In this document: in pieces, positions 11,601-23,200 of the stretch | How the letters are laid out: each line of letters opens with the position of its first letter | Numbering within the stretch: position 1 is the stretch's first letter | Source of the DNA: Choristoneura fumiferana | Taxonomy: Eukaryota; Arthropoda; Insecta; Lepidoptera; Tortricidae | DNA: 64,000 nucleotides | Assembly (NCBI RefSeq): GCF_025370935.1 | Contig: NC_133493.1 | Coordinates: forward strand, 7,010,904-7,074,903 | Direction: 5' to 3' | Made by a program: the position numbers and the translations under genes | The notes under the pieces: model-generated | The model's input: the letters and a program-made list of their open reading frames with translations, nothing else | Databases searched by the model: none | What the model was told of the DNA's origin: nothing

Positions 11601-11984
11601 TCTATAATGGTAAAAATAGTGAAATTCTAATTTCTAAAATAAGTATACTTACAGATAAACGTCGTTCAGTGCCTGATGTAGCTTGACCTTCTCCTTCCTA
11701 TCCATCCAGGGCGCAGACAGCTCAAATTTCGGCGGAGACTTGCTCGGATATTCGGGTGGCATTGTAACGTACAACAGAGCTTCCTGTTGATTTTCCACAA
11801 CTCGGATCCTGAAGGTCCTCGTAACGTCACTCTCTGTGCTCCAATCATCCCCATAAATAGAACTTAAAGCCTCAATTTCCTCGTCCTAAAAAAAATAACA
11901 CAATACAGATTCGCAGTTCACACTAACATACGAAATGGTTTCTAGTCAATAGCTTACTTGTTTAATTATGTTGTCTGAAAACAT
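8685..11984 (-). CDS. Impact: IMPACT homologue (RWD + UPF0029/YigZ), translational regulator
   Basis: IMPACT family proteins bind GCN1 and restrain GCN2 activation, moderating the amino-acid starvation response in the cytosol. Six minus-strand exons (11984-11958, 11885-11653, 10886-10748, 9860-9760, 9322-9116, 8778-8685) join at GT-AG borders with matching phases to give 266 aa starting MFSDNIIKQDEEIEALSS. The RWD domain is at about 8-115 (ALSSIYGDDW, MPPEYPSKSPPKFEL, IYQWVEKVREIL). The UPF0029/Impact domain is at about 150-260 (DRKSIFQGHLA, NATHNMYAYRI, QDCDEDGEAHAGGRM, VVISRWYGG, LGPDRFRHI). Both domains are complete and the length is near that of other animal IMPACT proteins. It converges on SLX4. 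Introns carry repeats at 9475-9665 and 9915-10471. The short first exon carries only nine codons, and its splice to exon 2 at phase 0 is inferred from the continuous family sequence. Confidence 0.92.
9475..9665 (+). repeat. Decayed short retroposon (family C) in IMPACT intron
   Basis: Ends AGGCAAAAGCTAGTAG, preceded by a GATTTAGATGGAATTTGGCA block, as in the relatives at 25710, 27700, 44040 and 48590. The first part is diverged. Confidence 0.6.
9915..10471 (+). mobile_element. Non-coding element E (557 bp) with 9-bp flanking duplication, in IMPACT intron
   Basis: Runs from ACCGGGCAAGTGCGATTCGG to GTACGGAACCCTAAA and includes a GACAGACAGACAGACAGA tract. AAGATAAAA occurs directly before it (9906-9914) and directly after it (10472-10480), fitting a target-site duplication. 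Its ends resemble family A (ACCGGCCAAG ... GGAACCCTAA), so the two are probably related. It sits between the fourth and third coding exons of IMPACT. Confidence 0.65.
11310..11341 (+). repeat. (CAGT)n microsatellite, 8 units
   Basis: An uninterrupted tetranucleotide run within the intron between IMPACT exons 2 and 3. Confidence 0.95.
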
Positions 11985-12222
11985 GTTGATTTAGTGATTG
12001 ATTTTTGTTTTAATTAATTATTTAATGCTTACGGAGACGAGCTTACTGATTTTATGAAATTTCGTTCGAGCGTAATGTAACATGTAACTTCACTAAACTA
12101 ACCACTGTCAATGTCAGACAGAACAGATGTCACGTTTGACACTCCGCTTAGCTTTTTTTGTATTTTTCTGTCTAGGAATGGACAAGGGAATTAGGGTCAT
12201 TCATATAAACATAAAATATAAT
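11985..12222. promoter_or_regulatory. 5' flank of IMPACT
   Basis: Non-repetitive sequence directly upstream of the IMPACT start codon (11984), ending where repeat copy A2 begins. It should contain the promoter and 5' UTR. No distinct core element is visible. Confidence 0.3.
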
Positions 12223-12858
12223 AAAAACCGGCCAAGAGCGTGTCGTTCACGCCCAGGATAGGGCTCCTTAGCCATTACGAAAAAATCAAATAATAAGTTT
12301 CTAAGGATTTCGTATTGTGTATTTACAGAATCTTGCAAGTTTAGGTTTATTTTATACCTTAGGCTGCTATTTATTCTTAAACTACTAATAGTTCTCAAGC
12401 AATCTTAGCCGCTATAGTTTTCCTTGTTATTTTGATATAGGTACTTACTACCATCTTGAATTTTTTAAATTTTTTCCACCCAACGGTTTGGATTTTAGAG
12501 GGGGGACGCTCGATTTTAATGAAAATTTGCACTTTCAAGTTAAACAAAACAAATTCGAAAAATCGTCTTAGCAAACCCCTAATGGTTTTAAAGAACCTAT
12601 CCAACAATACCCCACACTATAGGGTTGGATGAGAAAAAAAAACCACCCCCACTTTACGTCTATGGGAGGTACCCTAAAATTTTTTTTTTTAATTTTTGAT
12701 TGTTCCATTTTGTCGGCATAGTTACATATATATTCGTGCAAAATTACATCTTTCTAGCATTGATAGTCCTTGAGCAAAGCCGCGGACGGACAGACAGACA
12801 GACAGACATGGCGAAACTACAAGGGTTCCGTTTTTGCCATTTTGGCTCCGGAACCCTA
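12223..12858 (+). mobile_element. Repeat family A, copy 2
   Basis: Full-length copy from AAAAACCGGCCAAGAGCGTG to TTGGCTCCGGAACCCTAA, with the GACAGACAGACAGACAGACA run and the shared internal blocks CCTATCCAACAATACCCCAC and TTTACGTCTATGGGAGGTAC. Confidence 0.85.
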
Positions 12859-13559
12859 ATAAAAACAGTCTTTAAGTAAAAGTTCTTTCAACTAAAATCT
12901 ACTTTTAGTTACCGAATTGACTTAAAAAACTATAAGAACAATGGGTGATAAATTCAAGTAATATAAATAATGTAGGTATTGAAACTGTAGCTCACCTGTT
13001 CCCGTATTCCGGAATCCGGATGCTTCTTTATATTTTCAACTTTAATTATTTTCATTTTGGCAGACTTGCTTCGTACTCGCGGAAGGTTCGGATGCGACTA
13101 AGGTCCTGTCACTCCCAACTGTTTTCACAGTATGAATGTCTCTGCCAAAAATCGCCCTTTTAAATCACATTTTGTTGTGCTATGAATTATTCCAAATTAA
13201 TATTGTAATTAACGAAATATGATTTTGCGACACTAACAAGACACCATGGATTTTAAATGGTAATTATGCACTTACTTGCGTCAATAAGGTAATTGTCATA
13301 TTAGCTGATGCAGGAATGCAGTTAAGTACCTTAACTCAGTGACTTTAACTGATTTTGTAATTAACATAATCGAAAATTAAAAGTATCTATGATATTGTTA
13401 CAATAATTTAAAGTAAACATGGATTTAGTGAATATAAGTCGGGGAAGCTGTTTTATGATTCTTAGAAAAATAACTAAAAATGTAAATAATAGGTAAAAAC
13501 TAAGCAATAGTTTATTGATTTTGACAGAGTACGCTAATAAAATAATCGAATCAAATTAA
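12859..13559. other. Intergenic, nothing recognised
   Basis: AT-rich sequence between repeats. The short open frames look random on both strands. Confidence 0.4.
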
Positions 13560-13746
13560 AAAACGGTTGGTACGATTTTATTGAAACATAGCTAAGATAA
13601 GAACAACCGTAAGGAAACTCGCTTTCACAAAAAAAACGCATTGAAATCGGTCCATCCATTTGAGAGCTACAAGCCTACAATGCCACAGACAGACGGACGT
13701 TGGTTGGCTAAAACTTATAAAACCCCTCTTTTCCCGCCGGGGGTTA
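13560..13746 (-). repeat. Dispersed repeat D, copy 1
   Basis: Ends CCCGCCGGGGGTTAAAAG and contains a GCATTGAAATCGGTCC block, CACAGACAGACGGACG and ATAAAACCCCTCTTTT, the hallmarks of family D seen also at 16111, 41325, 42790 and 54570. Confidence 0.7.
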
Positions 13747-14565
13747 AAAGAAGTAAAAAGTGCCTATGGTCTAGCTTTGATTACCTACCTTGAATATTCG
13801 TCGTTTTTCCTTGGTAACAAGTATTTTTGACAAGGAAATATTCGTTAAAATTCGTTTATCGCAATCCCGCGGGAACTGCAATTTTCCGGGATAAAAACTA
13901 TCATATGTCATGTCTAGAGTCATCGATTTATTTACTGTGTATACTACCTATTGGCACACAGCAGTTTGTTTGCCAAGTTCATATATATTTTTCCATCTCA
14001 CTTATAATATTATTAATAGTAATCTGTTTTACATAAGGAACAGTAATATCATACTGATTCTGAAAGTCTACATTGAATTATTGTCTATTCATAACAGCAT
14101 TGTATCGTAATGTTAAGTACTGTACAAGTTCAAATTTTCGTATTGTCCTCTGTTCGTATTAAATAGTGTTCATCACGAAGAAGTTTCGTAGTAGCGGTTT
14201 ATTTTTTTCTAATTCGTACGTTAAGGCTGTTTGTTATTTTTATAAGGTTTTTACAAAAATAACTTTGAAGTACTCCAAGAAATAAGTAATGATTTTAGAT
14301 GAAGTCGTTAATTTTAACGACAAATTTTAATAACCACGGAGACGCGGTTGTAACTAATTTATTTTAAAAAAAATATACTCTAAGTTGAAATTAAAATACA
14401 GCGAAGAAATATTGATGCAACGGAAAAAGTCAAAAAAAGCTCGTGCGCTTATGCGAAGATTTTAAATTCAGACGCTGACTAAGTACATGAAGAAATCGTG
14501 TTGATTGTACGACCAAGTTATTTAATTTTAGCGAAAACATTTTTCGGAACCACGGTGTTATTTTT
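13747..14565. other. Intergenic, nothing recognised
   Basis: AT-rich sequence with no exon-like frame and no repeat I can assign. Confidence 0.4.
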
Positions 14566-14640
14566 AACCCCCGACGCAAAAAGAGGGGTGTTATAAGTTT
14601 GACCGCTATGTCTGTCTGTCTGTCTGTATAGCTCCATATG
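14566..14640 (+). repeat. Dispersed repeat D, fragment
   Basis: Begins ACCCCCGACGCAAAAAGAGG, then GTGTTATAAGTTTGACC and a (TGTC)n run, and is cut short. Confidence 0.65.
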
Positions 14641-15228
14641 TATGTATGGAAACTGTAAACTCTTTTTGTACAAAATACAGGAAACAAAATACAATTGACA
14701 AACTTTGAGATACCTACATGTACAAAGACAAAAAAAAAACAACGGATACAAATGTACTAGTTTTAGTTTTTTAAATTTTACATGGATATTGGGGCATGCA
14801 GTCGGGAAAATCCGGGACGTTTGAGAAAGAAGGACCCAGGTAGTGCCGGACTGTCACCGGCTAAAAAACCCAGCTGCACATCCTCAACTCCCTGAAGCTT
14901 ACTACGGGGAGGAGAGGGCAGAGTCTTGCTTCAGCTGGAAAGCCGGGATGGAGCATACATTCTCCCGTTAGGTTCTATGGGGAGTTTGGGTCGTATTTTT
15001 TGTATATATCATTAGTTTCTTCCTTGACCGACCATCACCCTTTTGTTTACAATCCAAGCTTAGGAATTTAGGGTTTGGGGATTTTCTGACGTATGCAATT
15101 ACTTGTGAGATCTAACTTCCAACATTTCACATTTGTCTGTTGAAGTTTGTAGTGAATAAGAGCTGCCTTTTTTGCCCTTCGATGGAAGGGTCGATCATTT
15201 TATTTGATACCATCTTTTAGGTGGGAAT
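14641..15228. other. Intergenic, with an unassigned GC-richer block
   Basis: The block at about 14795-15000 (AGTGCCGGACTGTCACCGGC, then AGCTGCACATCCTC) is richer in GC than its surroundings and looks like a transposon fragment, but I cannot place it in a family. Confidence 0.3.
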
Positions 15229-15572
15229 ACCCTTCTGCCGTGGTGGTCTAGTGGTTTGAAAGCCGTGGTGGTCTAGTGGTTTGACCTATCGCCTCTCAAG
15301 CAGAGGGTCGTGGGTTCAAACCCCGGCTCGCACCTCTGAGTTTTTCGAAATTCATGTGCGGAATTACATTTGAAATTTATCACGAGCTTTGCGGTGAAGG
15401 AAAACATCGTGAGGAAACCTGCACAAACCTGCGAAGCAATTTAATGGTGCGTGTGAAGTTCCCAATCCGCACTGGGCCCGCGTGGGAACTATGGCCCAAG
15501 CCCTCTTGTTCTGAGAGGAGGCCTGTGCCCAACAGTGGGACGTATATAGGCTGGGATGATGACCCTTCTGCC
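15229..15572 (+). mobile_element. Full-length tRNA-headed SINE with 11-bp target-site duplication
   Basis: ACCCTTCTGCC flanks the element exactly at 15229-15239 and 15562-15572. The 322-bp insert starts with a tRNA-like head (box A TGGTCTAGTGG; box B GGGTTCAAACCCC at about 15313), runs through the body shared by all copies, and ends CAGTGGGACGTATATAGGCT plus a short GATGATG tail. The first 23 bases of the head occur twice, at 15237 and 15262. It is presumed to be transcribed by RNA polymerase III and moved by a LINE. Confidence 0.9.
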
Positions 15573-15924
15573 TGATTCTTTTGGCATGTTGTGTTTGGTC
15601 GCTAGTAAATAGATGGTAATTACTAAAGTAACAAACAATATCGTAATTGACATTTGAATATGACATTAACGATTCCTCGCTCACTGTAATCGAAGTTAAT
15701 GTACTTCGGATGTGCGTTATTATTAAACGGGTATTTAATTAAAATTAACCCATTAATCTATAGTAGTGTACTTATATGTATTTTTAAGTATGTATTGGTT
15801 TCTTTAGACCTCTCTGCTGCCCAAATGCTTGACACCATGCTCATTTCTGAAGCATCTAAGCACCAAAATTTTCCTTATCTTTTGTTTAAAAACTTACGAC
15901 CTAACAAACTCTGAAAAGTCAACT
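15573..15924. other. Intergenic, nothing recognised
   Basis: AT-rich sequence with no supported gene. Confidence 0.4.
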
Positions 15925-16110
15925 GTTATTTCAAAGTTCAATGACTTTAAAAAAAGCTTCACTGATTTTGATCAAACACAGCTAAGAACCACCGTAAAAA
16001 AAAGCTCTTACGTAAAAAACCGCATCGAAATCAGTCCATCCATTTGAGACCTACGATGCCACAGACAGACAGACATAGGGTCAACCATAAAACACCCCTC
16101 TTGTTTCAAC
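15925..16110 (-). repeat. Dispersed repeat D, copy 2 (minus)
   Basis: Has the block GATCAAACACAGCTAAGAAC, the CGCATCGAAATCAGTCCATC block, GACAGACAGAC and AACACCCCTCTTGTTTC, as in the minus-orientation copies at 42790 and 54570. It abuts a plus-orientation copy. Confidence 0.7.
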
Positions 16111-16370
16111 CCCCGACGCAAAAAGATGGATGTTATAAATTTGACCGGTGTGTCTGTGAGTGTGTCTGTCTGCGGCACCGTAGCTCTTAAACGGGTGGAC
16201 TGATTTAAATGCGGTTTTTTTTATTTGAAAGCAGGTTTTATAGCGATGGTTCTTAGACATGTTTCATCAAAATTGGTTTAGCCGTTTTTGATATATTGAA
16301 CTTTGAAGAGACAAAGTCGGGGGTTTTCCAACTTTTTGTAGGTTATTTACTTCAGGGGTTAAAAATCGTA
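16109..16370 (+). repeat. Dispersed repeat D, copy 3 (plus), back to back with copy 2
   Basis: Starts CCCCCGACGCAAAAAGATGG, has GACCGGTGTGTCTGTGAGTG and GTCGGGGGTTTTCCAAC, and ends near GGGGTTAAAAA. Together with 15925-16110 it forms an inverted pair that meets at the CCCCCGACGC end. Confidence 0.7.
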
Positions 16371-16689
16371 TGCATTCACGATAAGTTTGACATATACTCG
16401 TATGTTCAAAGAGAAGTGAAAATCTGTCAAGGCATAGGCAATTCAAAGCAAATTGTATGAAATTACTTAGTTTCCGTTAAAAATTTCCATAATACATCTA
16501 TTAGAGTTCCTATTTGCATACACCAACGATTACCCACGGGCAGTACGAAAGTGTGTAATTATTCAACGGTGATTTAAATACGGTATTTGACTATTTTTTA
16601 TTGATTTTAGAAATAAAAGCTTATCAATACGAGCTATCGAAAGGAAAAACTATTTTTAACCTATGTTTAAGTATAATGCAAGGAAGGTT

Positions 16690-16905
16690 TGAAAAAGAAT
16701 AGGCAGAGAAATAGTGAGTGTATGCGTGTGTTTGTACGTTAGTTACTCTTTCACATTATAACGGCAAAACGAATGTAGTTAGGTACGTGGATGTCTGGGA
16801 GACATAAAGCTACTTTTTATCCCGATATTCATAAGAGGAATAAAATTTCGAAATCTCAACCACTGAGTTTAGAACTCGCGCGGGAAGTTTAGTTAGAAAA
16901 GAAAA
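16690..16905 (+). repeat. Diverged short retroposon (family C)
   Basis: Contains GTTACTCTTTCACATTATAA, GCTACTTTTTATCCCGATAT and ACTCGCGCGGGAAG in the order typical of family C. Confidence 0.5.
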
Positions 16906-17488
16906 ACGTTAATCTTACTAACTGCACGATAGTAACCAATAGCTATCTGAATCCGGTAGGTTTGGTCCTGCACGTATCCCGGGCCGAATAGCCCTAATTG
17001 TAGTTGAGTTAATTATTATACTTAGCCATAAGGCAGCCTATACTAGCCTGATGCATCCATATCATTGTTCACTTCTGTTATATCTTCAAAGTACTTATTA
17101 ATGGCAGTTTATAAAAAAACTTAAAAATGAGGGTAAAATAGGGTTGTAAAGAATAGACCAAATTAAAATAGCGTTCATTAAATATTTGGTTTATTGTGCT
17201 GTTCAATTAAACGACTATTCAATGTGTCCTTACGCGATCTATGCAGTTATGGGTTATGAACAAATATGTAAAATGCTATTAAGTTAAGGATCGATCACAC
17301 TGCTACGGGCGTTTTGAAAAAAAGTGTACCTTTTTTTTTGAATATTTGGAAATAATATGGTTAATCAAGAACACAATCGATTCCAATAGTTTAAAAACAT
17401 TGTCCCAAAAAAATTTACAGTTTTGCGACGTTTTCTTCATACACTCAGTATGGGCGTGGCAAAACTGACTCAAATTTTATATGGAATA
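16906..17488. other. Intergenic, nothing recognised
   Basis: No exon-like frame and no assigned repeat. Confidence 0.4.
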
Positions 17489-18147
17489 AAAACCGGCCAA
17501 GAGCGTGTCGCACACGCCCAAAATAGGGTTCCGTAGCCATTACGAAAAAATTAAGTAATATTTTTCTAAGGATTTTAAATTTTATACGGAATCTTCCAAG
17601 TTTAGGTAAGTATATTTTAATACCTTAGGCTGCTATTTGCTCTTAAACTACTAGTAATTCTCAAGCAAACTTAGCCGTTTTCTTTGAAAGTTTGATATAC
17701 TTACTGCCATTCTGAATTTTTTAAAAAATTTCCACCTACCGGTTTAGATTTTAGAGATTTTAGAGGGGGGGGGGCGCTCGATTTTAATGAAAATTTGCAC
17801 TTTAAAGTTGAAAACTTTGCAAACATACACTAAATCGAAAAATCGTCTTAACAAACCCCTAATAGTTTTAAAAGACCTATCCAACGATACCCCACACTAT
17901 ACTTGGGTTATAATTGGGTTGGATGAGAAAAAAAAATCACCCCCACTTTACGTCTATGGGAGGTATCCAATAAAAATATTTTTTTACTATACCATTTTGT
18001 CGGCATAGTTTACATATATATATCCGTGCAAAATTACAGCTTTCTAGAATTTGTAGTCCCTGAGCAAAGCCGCGGACAGACAGACAGACAGACATGGCGA
18101 AACTATAAGGGTTCCGTTTTTGCCATTTTGACTCCGGAACCCTAAAA
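17489..18147 (+). mobile_element. Repeat family A, copy 3
   Basis: Full-length copy from AAACCGGCCAAGAGCGTGTC to GACTCCGGAACCCTAAAAA, with a poly-G tract (GGGGGGGGG at about 17766) where the other copies also have G runs. Confidence 0.85.
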
Positions 18148-18164
18148 ATGGGGACATTTTTTTA

Positions 18165-18270
18165 AACGATCGGAATCGACCCGCAACTCTCACGATATCG
18201 TCCGTCCACCTTGCCAACGCTTCGCCTCCCGGTTCGTAGTAGCCACTCGAGGACTTTTCCGGCTGTGCAA
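18165..18270 (-). repeat. RTE-type reverse transcriptase C-terminal fragment (minus)
   Basis: The minus strand reads as pieces of the RTE end, GKVLEWLLRTGRRSVG and, after a frameshift, RWTDDIVRVAGR. It is short and broken. Confidence 0.55.
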
Positions 18271-19069
18271 AAGACGAAAGAGGACCATGAGTATTACGCG
18301 GCCCAAATAATGACCGTAGGTAGGAACTTATAATTCGTAAACTGTACTCGACTATTTTCTGTCAAAATAGTCTGATATCGTAAATATTTACACTGTCTAG
18401 GATACGTCACATATATTTATTTATTTATTTTAAAATAATTACTCATTAAACTCGTCCGTCATAATCTTAGTTTACGTTGCATCAGCGTATTTTGCGCACA
18501 GGTGTGGTCAATCCTTTAATTCGGCACAATTAACAATATAAACACTAGGTATTCCTTTTTGTAACAGGTTTGAATTTTTTTACTAATACAAGATTGATCA
18601 AATATTAACATTTTGATGGAAACTACTTACTTATATTTTTTTAAGGTCACTATGATTATTACTATTATATACTACCACTAGAACTATTTTTTTACAATAT
18701 CACAGAATCATATATTACATGGTTACACTATTTTTATTTAATATTTCTATTAACTTACAATTATAATATATTAATTACAAAGAAGATAGTAACAACGTTA
18801 TTAAGCAAGATTCTTATTTAAAAAATAACTTATTTTTATTTACTGGAATGTAAAATTACAACATGCGTTACATTTATTTACATTCTTGAGAAAAAGTAAT
18901 TTAGCTATGTTATTTACTACTACAGAAAACCACAGAACAAATAAAAATATTAAGAGGGAAACCCACTAGCTCGTTTGCCATCCAATCGAAAAAAAATTTC
19001 GCAGGTTTTAATGATTTTTGTATGTACACCCCAATTAAATTTACACGATTTAGACATTCGGCCCCAGTG
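18271..19069. other. Very AT-rich intergenic stretch
   Basis: Simple AT-rich sequence with no supported feature. Confidence 0.4.
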
Positions 19070-19438
19070 ACACGCGTCTGTGACTTTTTAGTTCTTACTC
19101 CTATGCCAGTGACACGTATTTGTGACTGCTATGGGATATGCGTAGGCATAGCGCGTAATTAAGAGCTTAGTGGATTGTCTCATTCAGCCCTTACGCTATG
19201 CCAACCTTTAGGAGGTACGAATTCTGTTGACACACATGCGTGTCACTGGCGCATAGGAGTAAGTGTACCTAACACAAAGTTTTGATCACAAACGTTGTGT
19301 TAGTGGTATACTTTGTCTATGGTGTAGGTACCTACACTGGCACCGGAATGTGTTACGTCTGAGACTTTTTTTAGTTCTTACTTCTATACCAGTGACACGT
19401 ATTTGTGACTGCTGTGTGATATGCGTAGGCATAGAGTA
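19070..19438. repeat. Pair of ~78-bp direct repeats plus one inverted copy
   Basis: TTTTTAGTTCTTAC, ATGCCAGTGACACGTATTTG and GATATGCGTAGGCATAG occur at about 19074-19151 and again at 19359-19437. The inverse CACTGGCGCATAGGAGTAAG lies between them at about 19244. It looks like a decayed foldback element. Confidence 0.65.
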
Positions 19439-19986
19439 AGAGCTTGGATGATATCGTTGCCGGGGCCGAACGTGTTAATGTCATGTGCTATTGCTACTTC
19501 TCTTATTATTTGTTCTGTGTTTACTACAGTTACCTACAGGCGCCGCAAACAAATACAAGAAACAATGCTTTAGCTATTAGCTCATATACGTACATTATTT
19601 GCTTAAAACGAGGTCACATCGAATATGGACATAATTGTTACTCAGGATGACATGAGTACTTAAATAATCTCTTCTTGAATATGGCAACTTCTTAGTTTCG
19701 TATTTTTCTAAGTGTTTAATTTCTAGCGACTGACTATTTTATTTTGTTACACTTTCATTTTCATTATTACGGCATACTTATTGATGTACTTATGACCAAA
19801 AAACATTGACAATTGAAAAGGCTCCAATGACATTTTTATACAAGGTGTTACACACATCTCTCTGTAAAATGTTGGTCGACAAAATAATGTTTCCATACAT
19901 TGAGATCTATGTTACGGCACGTCAAATGCGTACGAATAACCGCATTTTTAATCAAAAATACCAATGTACGAGTGTTCAGTCAATCA
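19439..19986. other. Intergenic, downstream of Pox neuro
   Basis: No supported gene. The 3' UTR and polyA site of Pox neuro (minus strand) may extend into it, but no signal is decisive. Confidence 0.3.
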
Positions 19987-20138
19987 GGGGTGTTTGACGG
20001 GAAAAATATCGCTAGATGGCGTTAGTATTGTGAGGTCTTTTAGACGTTGCAGTCTTGTTTGCGGTACCACAAATGTCAAAGTTGTCCAAATGGCCCTCAC
20101 GAAACTTTAGCGCCAAATGGCCTGTTCCGAAAACCCTC
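19987..20138. mobile_element. MITE-like element Y, copy 1
   Basis: The ends form an imperfect inverted repeat (TATCGCTAGATGGCGTTAG against TTTAGCGCCAAATGGCC on the other side). Its partner is at 48332-48527. Confidence 0.55.
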
Positions 20139-20269
20139 ACTGACCTAACCATCTGCTGAAAAAATAGTTTACAAGTCTTACAATTACGTTATATAGACTA
20201 CACTCATACACTGTGATTTGAATTTCGTTTCTCCGAATTAGCAAATAGTTCCATCAAGTGATTTTAACT

Positions 20270-23200
20270 TCAGTTTCCCGCTTTAATTTCCGATCCAGTG
20301 GACTCCGTGAAGCAATCGTTCGAGCTCTGCCCAGAACAGTAACTGGCAGGTGAACTTCGATTACTTGAGTCCTTCTCCCTTCCATACTCTATCATGCTCC
20401 CACTCGGCTGTCTAAGAAAATTCTGGAACACCACCGGATTCGAATTGACCATTTTATCAGGCTTCTTTAAAAGCTCTTCAATCGAATATGGATTTTTCTT
20501 CTTTTCTTTCTCGTGTGGCGTTTTTCGATCTTCTTCTATTTCTGGCCGGTCGGTGCTATCATCGCTGGCTTCTACAGAAATGTGCTCTGAATGCTCAGAT
20601 TTTACTTCGTCTGGATTTATTCTTGTAAGGAGCTCGTTCTGAAGACTGATGGCGTAAGGGGAGAAGTTTTTGGAATCTGGGTGGTACGGTACCATGATTC
20701 TTTGCCATGGGGATATGGGGTATGGTTTAAGGAGGCCCTGGGCTTGCACTTGGTTGGCCAATAGCCAGGAGGTGGCTAGTCGTCTGTCGTAGAGTGGTTC
20801 GGAAGGCTGCGGTGGGGGGATCCTGACGGCGGTGTGAGCGAAGTATGGCGGGTTCTGTTGGGATGGCATAGATGTTGGTAGGGACTTCAGGGACATGTAG
20901 TCGATGACGTTTTGCGGTGGCTCCGATTGCGAGTACGATTCTGAAAAAAAAAATATTTTCAAGATGTATTAAAAAGTACGCGAATCGTGGAATATAGAAG
21001 AAGAAAAAACCGGAAACAAATAATTGGCTATTAAAACAGTATTTAACATAATTATGTAAATGAGAATAACATGATTAATAGTCATTTAAATTAAATGTAT
21101 TTTCCAAGTGAACTTTTTAAAATAATTGACGTTGAAAGTTAAATCAGAAAACTCATTAATTTCCTATTTGCAATATGACCTAACTATTTTATGTGTATTA
21201 AACCAGTATTCAAATTAAAAGAGTTTAAAATATTTCCTGTATCAAATACTAGCTGTTGCCCGTGATTTTGTCTGCGAAGCATTCGTAAATTATTCATCAT
21301 CATGCAAAATATACGTCTCACTGCTGGGGCACAGGCCCCCTCTCACAATGAGAGGGCTTGGGCCGCAGTTCCCTCACGGGCCCCGTCTGAATTGGGAACT
21401 TCACAGACATCATTGAATTGCTTCACAGGTTTGCGCAGATTTCCTCACGATGTTTTCTCTCATCGTAAAGCTCGTGGTAGCCCAAAAAAAAATCATTTAA
21501 GTCGTTCAAACCAGAAAAGGAAGCAAGTCAGAAATCCCAACGATAGATGTAGTTTTCTTATTTAGAACTAAGTAAATATACCTACTCGTTTCGACTGTAA
21601 CGTATAGTACAAAAACAATTGTCAACATTTACGAGCTCCAACGTCACTTCAATCGTCTTAGCTTTAACGTCTCGGCCCATATTTAACTTGTTAAGTTGAT
21701 AGATTTACTCAGTCTTAGTGTCCATCGGTGCTCTGGTTATGGCAGTCGTAAATGTAAAGTTCTACGTTTAGAAAGGCCCCGTATTGTTGTCTGTGTGTGC
21801 ATTCTGTGTCAATAATATAAGTTACAAGTAAATAAAATATGCAGCGGGTGGTGCGAGGAATTCTAAATCTGGCCGCTAATGACATAAAATTCAAGATGGC
21901 TGCTCCTGGGACAGTAATCAGCCTCACAAGTTTACTTTGAGTTTCAAAAGATTGTAGAGATTTGTTACCTAAATAGACTCATTATCATCAAAATTGCCTA
22001 GGGATATTTTTATTTGTTAGTTCTTTCCTCAAAAGCATAAATTCCTTGTAGCGATTCACCGAATAGTATTTCACCTCGATCGTGCATTTATACTCCATTT
22101 GTTCTAACATGATTCAAATGACACATGATTGATTATGTGAAATTCTTGTAGTAAAGCAAGCAGCAAAGCTTGTGTTAACTAATAAATTTTTATAGATTTT
22201 TAAACACAAGACACATATATAATGCTTGCAAAAATGAAAAACTGCTGATTGTTCGAATATTTGAACTCAAATTCGCTAGCAATTGTTAAGTTACTCATAG
22301 GCGCTGTGGTCTATTACTTTCTTTAATGTACGCCTTTACAATGTGGTTTCAATAGGCCGCAATTGCTAGAGGCGAGGGTTATCGGTAAAAATAAAAGCGG
22401 TAAAATAAACGGACTTTTATTAATTTGCAAGATTGAATGTTCGGGAGCAGTGAATTTCTTGTTTGATATAGCTATTTTTTTTTACAGACATGGCGCTGAG
22501 ATTGATCGAGAGGTAGAAGAGCCTTTCAACCGTCGAATGATATTATTTTGTTTTATTTTAATTTATTCATACGAAAAGGTTTCTGACATTATTCCTCTGT
22601 TGACTCTACAGTTACAAAATATATTTTTTTATATAAAAACGTACCTATCCTATGTCACCCGGAGCATAATAACGAATCGATTGACACCTTATTTATTAAA
22701 ATCGGACGAGTAGTCTAGATGCTACGGTGGAACATACGTAAATACAAACATACATAGACTGCTAAAATCATTACTCTTCCTTTGGTTTTGCCGTAGTCGA
22801 GTAATAAGAATGCGTGAAATATGTTAGTGTTGCTATGTTTGCTTTACTTGACGGCGAAATTACTCTCGTAGTGTCACAACGTGCTGGCATATTAAGGCTA
22901 GGTTCCACAAAAAGGCCTCGATTTTGACATAATCGTAAGATCTATGTACCCAAATGGTTGTCTGGAAGAGATCGCTTTTAAGCGATAAGACCGCCTATTG
23001 TCTACCCTGAATGTAATGTGTAATACCGGGTGTGGCCTTTAATATGAGCAAAAAATTAAAACATAGATCGTCCTCGTCAAACTGAACAACATTAGTTCAG
23101 CGACTTTTAAAAATAATGGAATCTTTGAATTTTCCTTTTTTCATGCAAATTAAATACTGCTATCAATGTACGCCATCCTAGAACACAACTGACATTGCCT

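Noticed and set aside
15262..15336. Functional tRNA gene
   Set aside because: The tRNA-like boxes belong to the SINE head; a cloverleaf does not close and the element continues past it.
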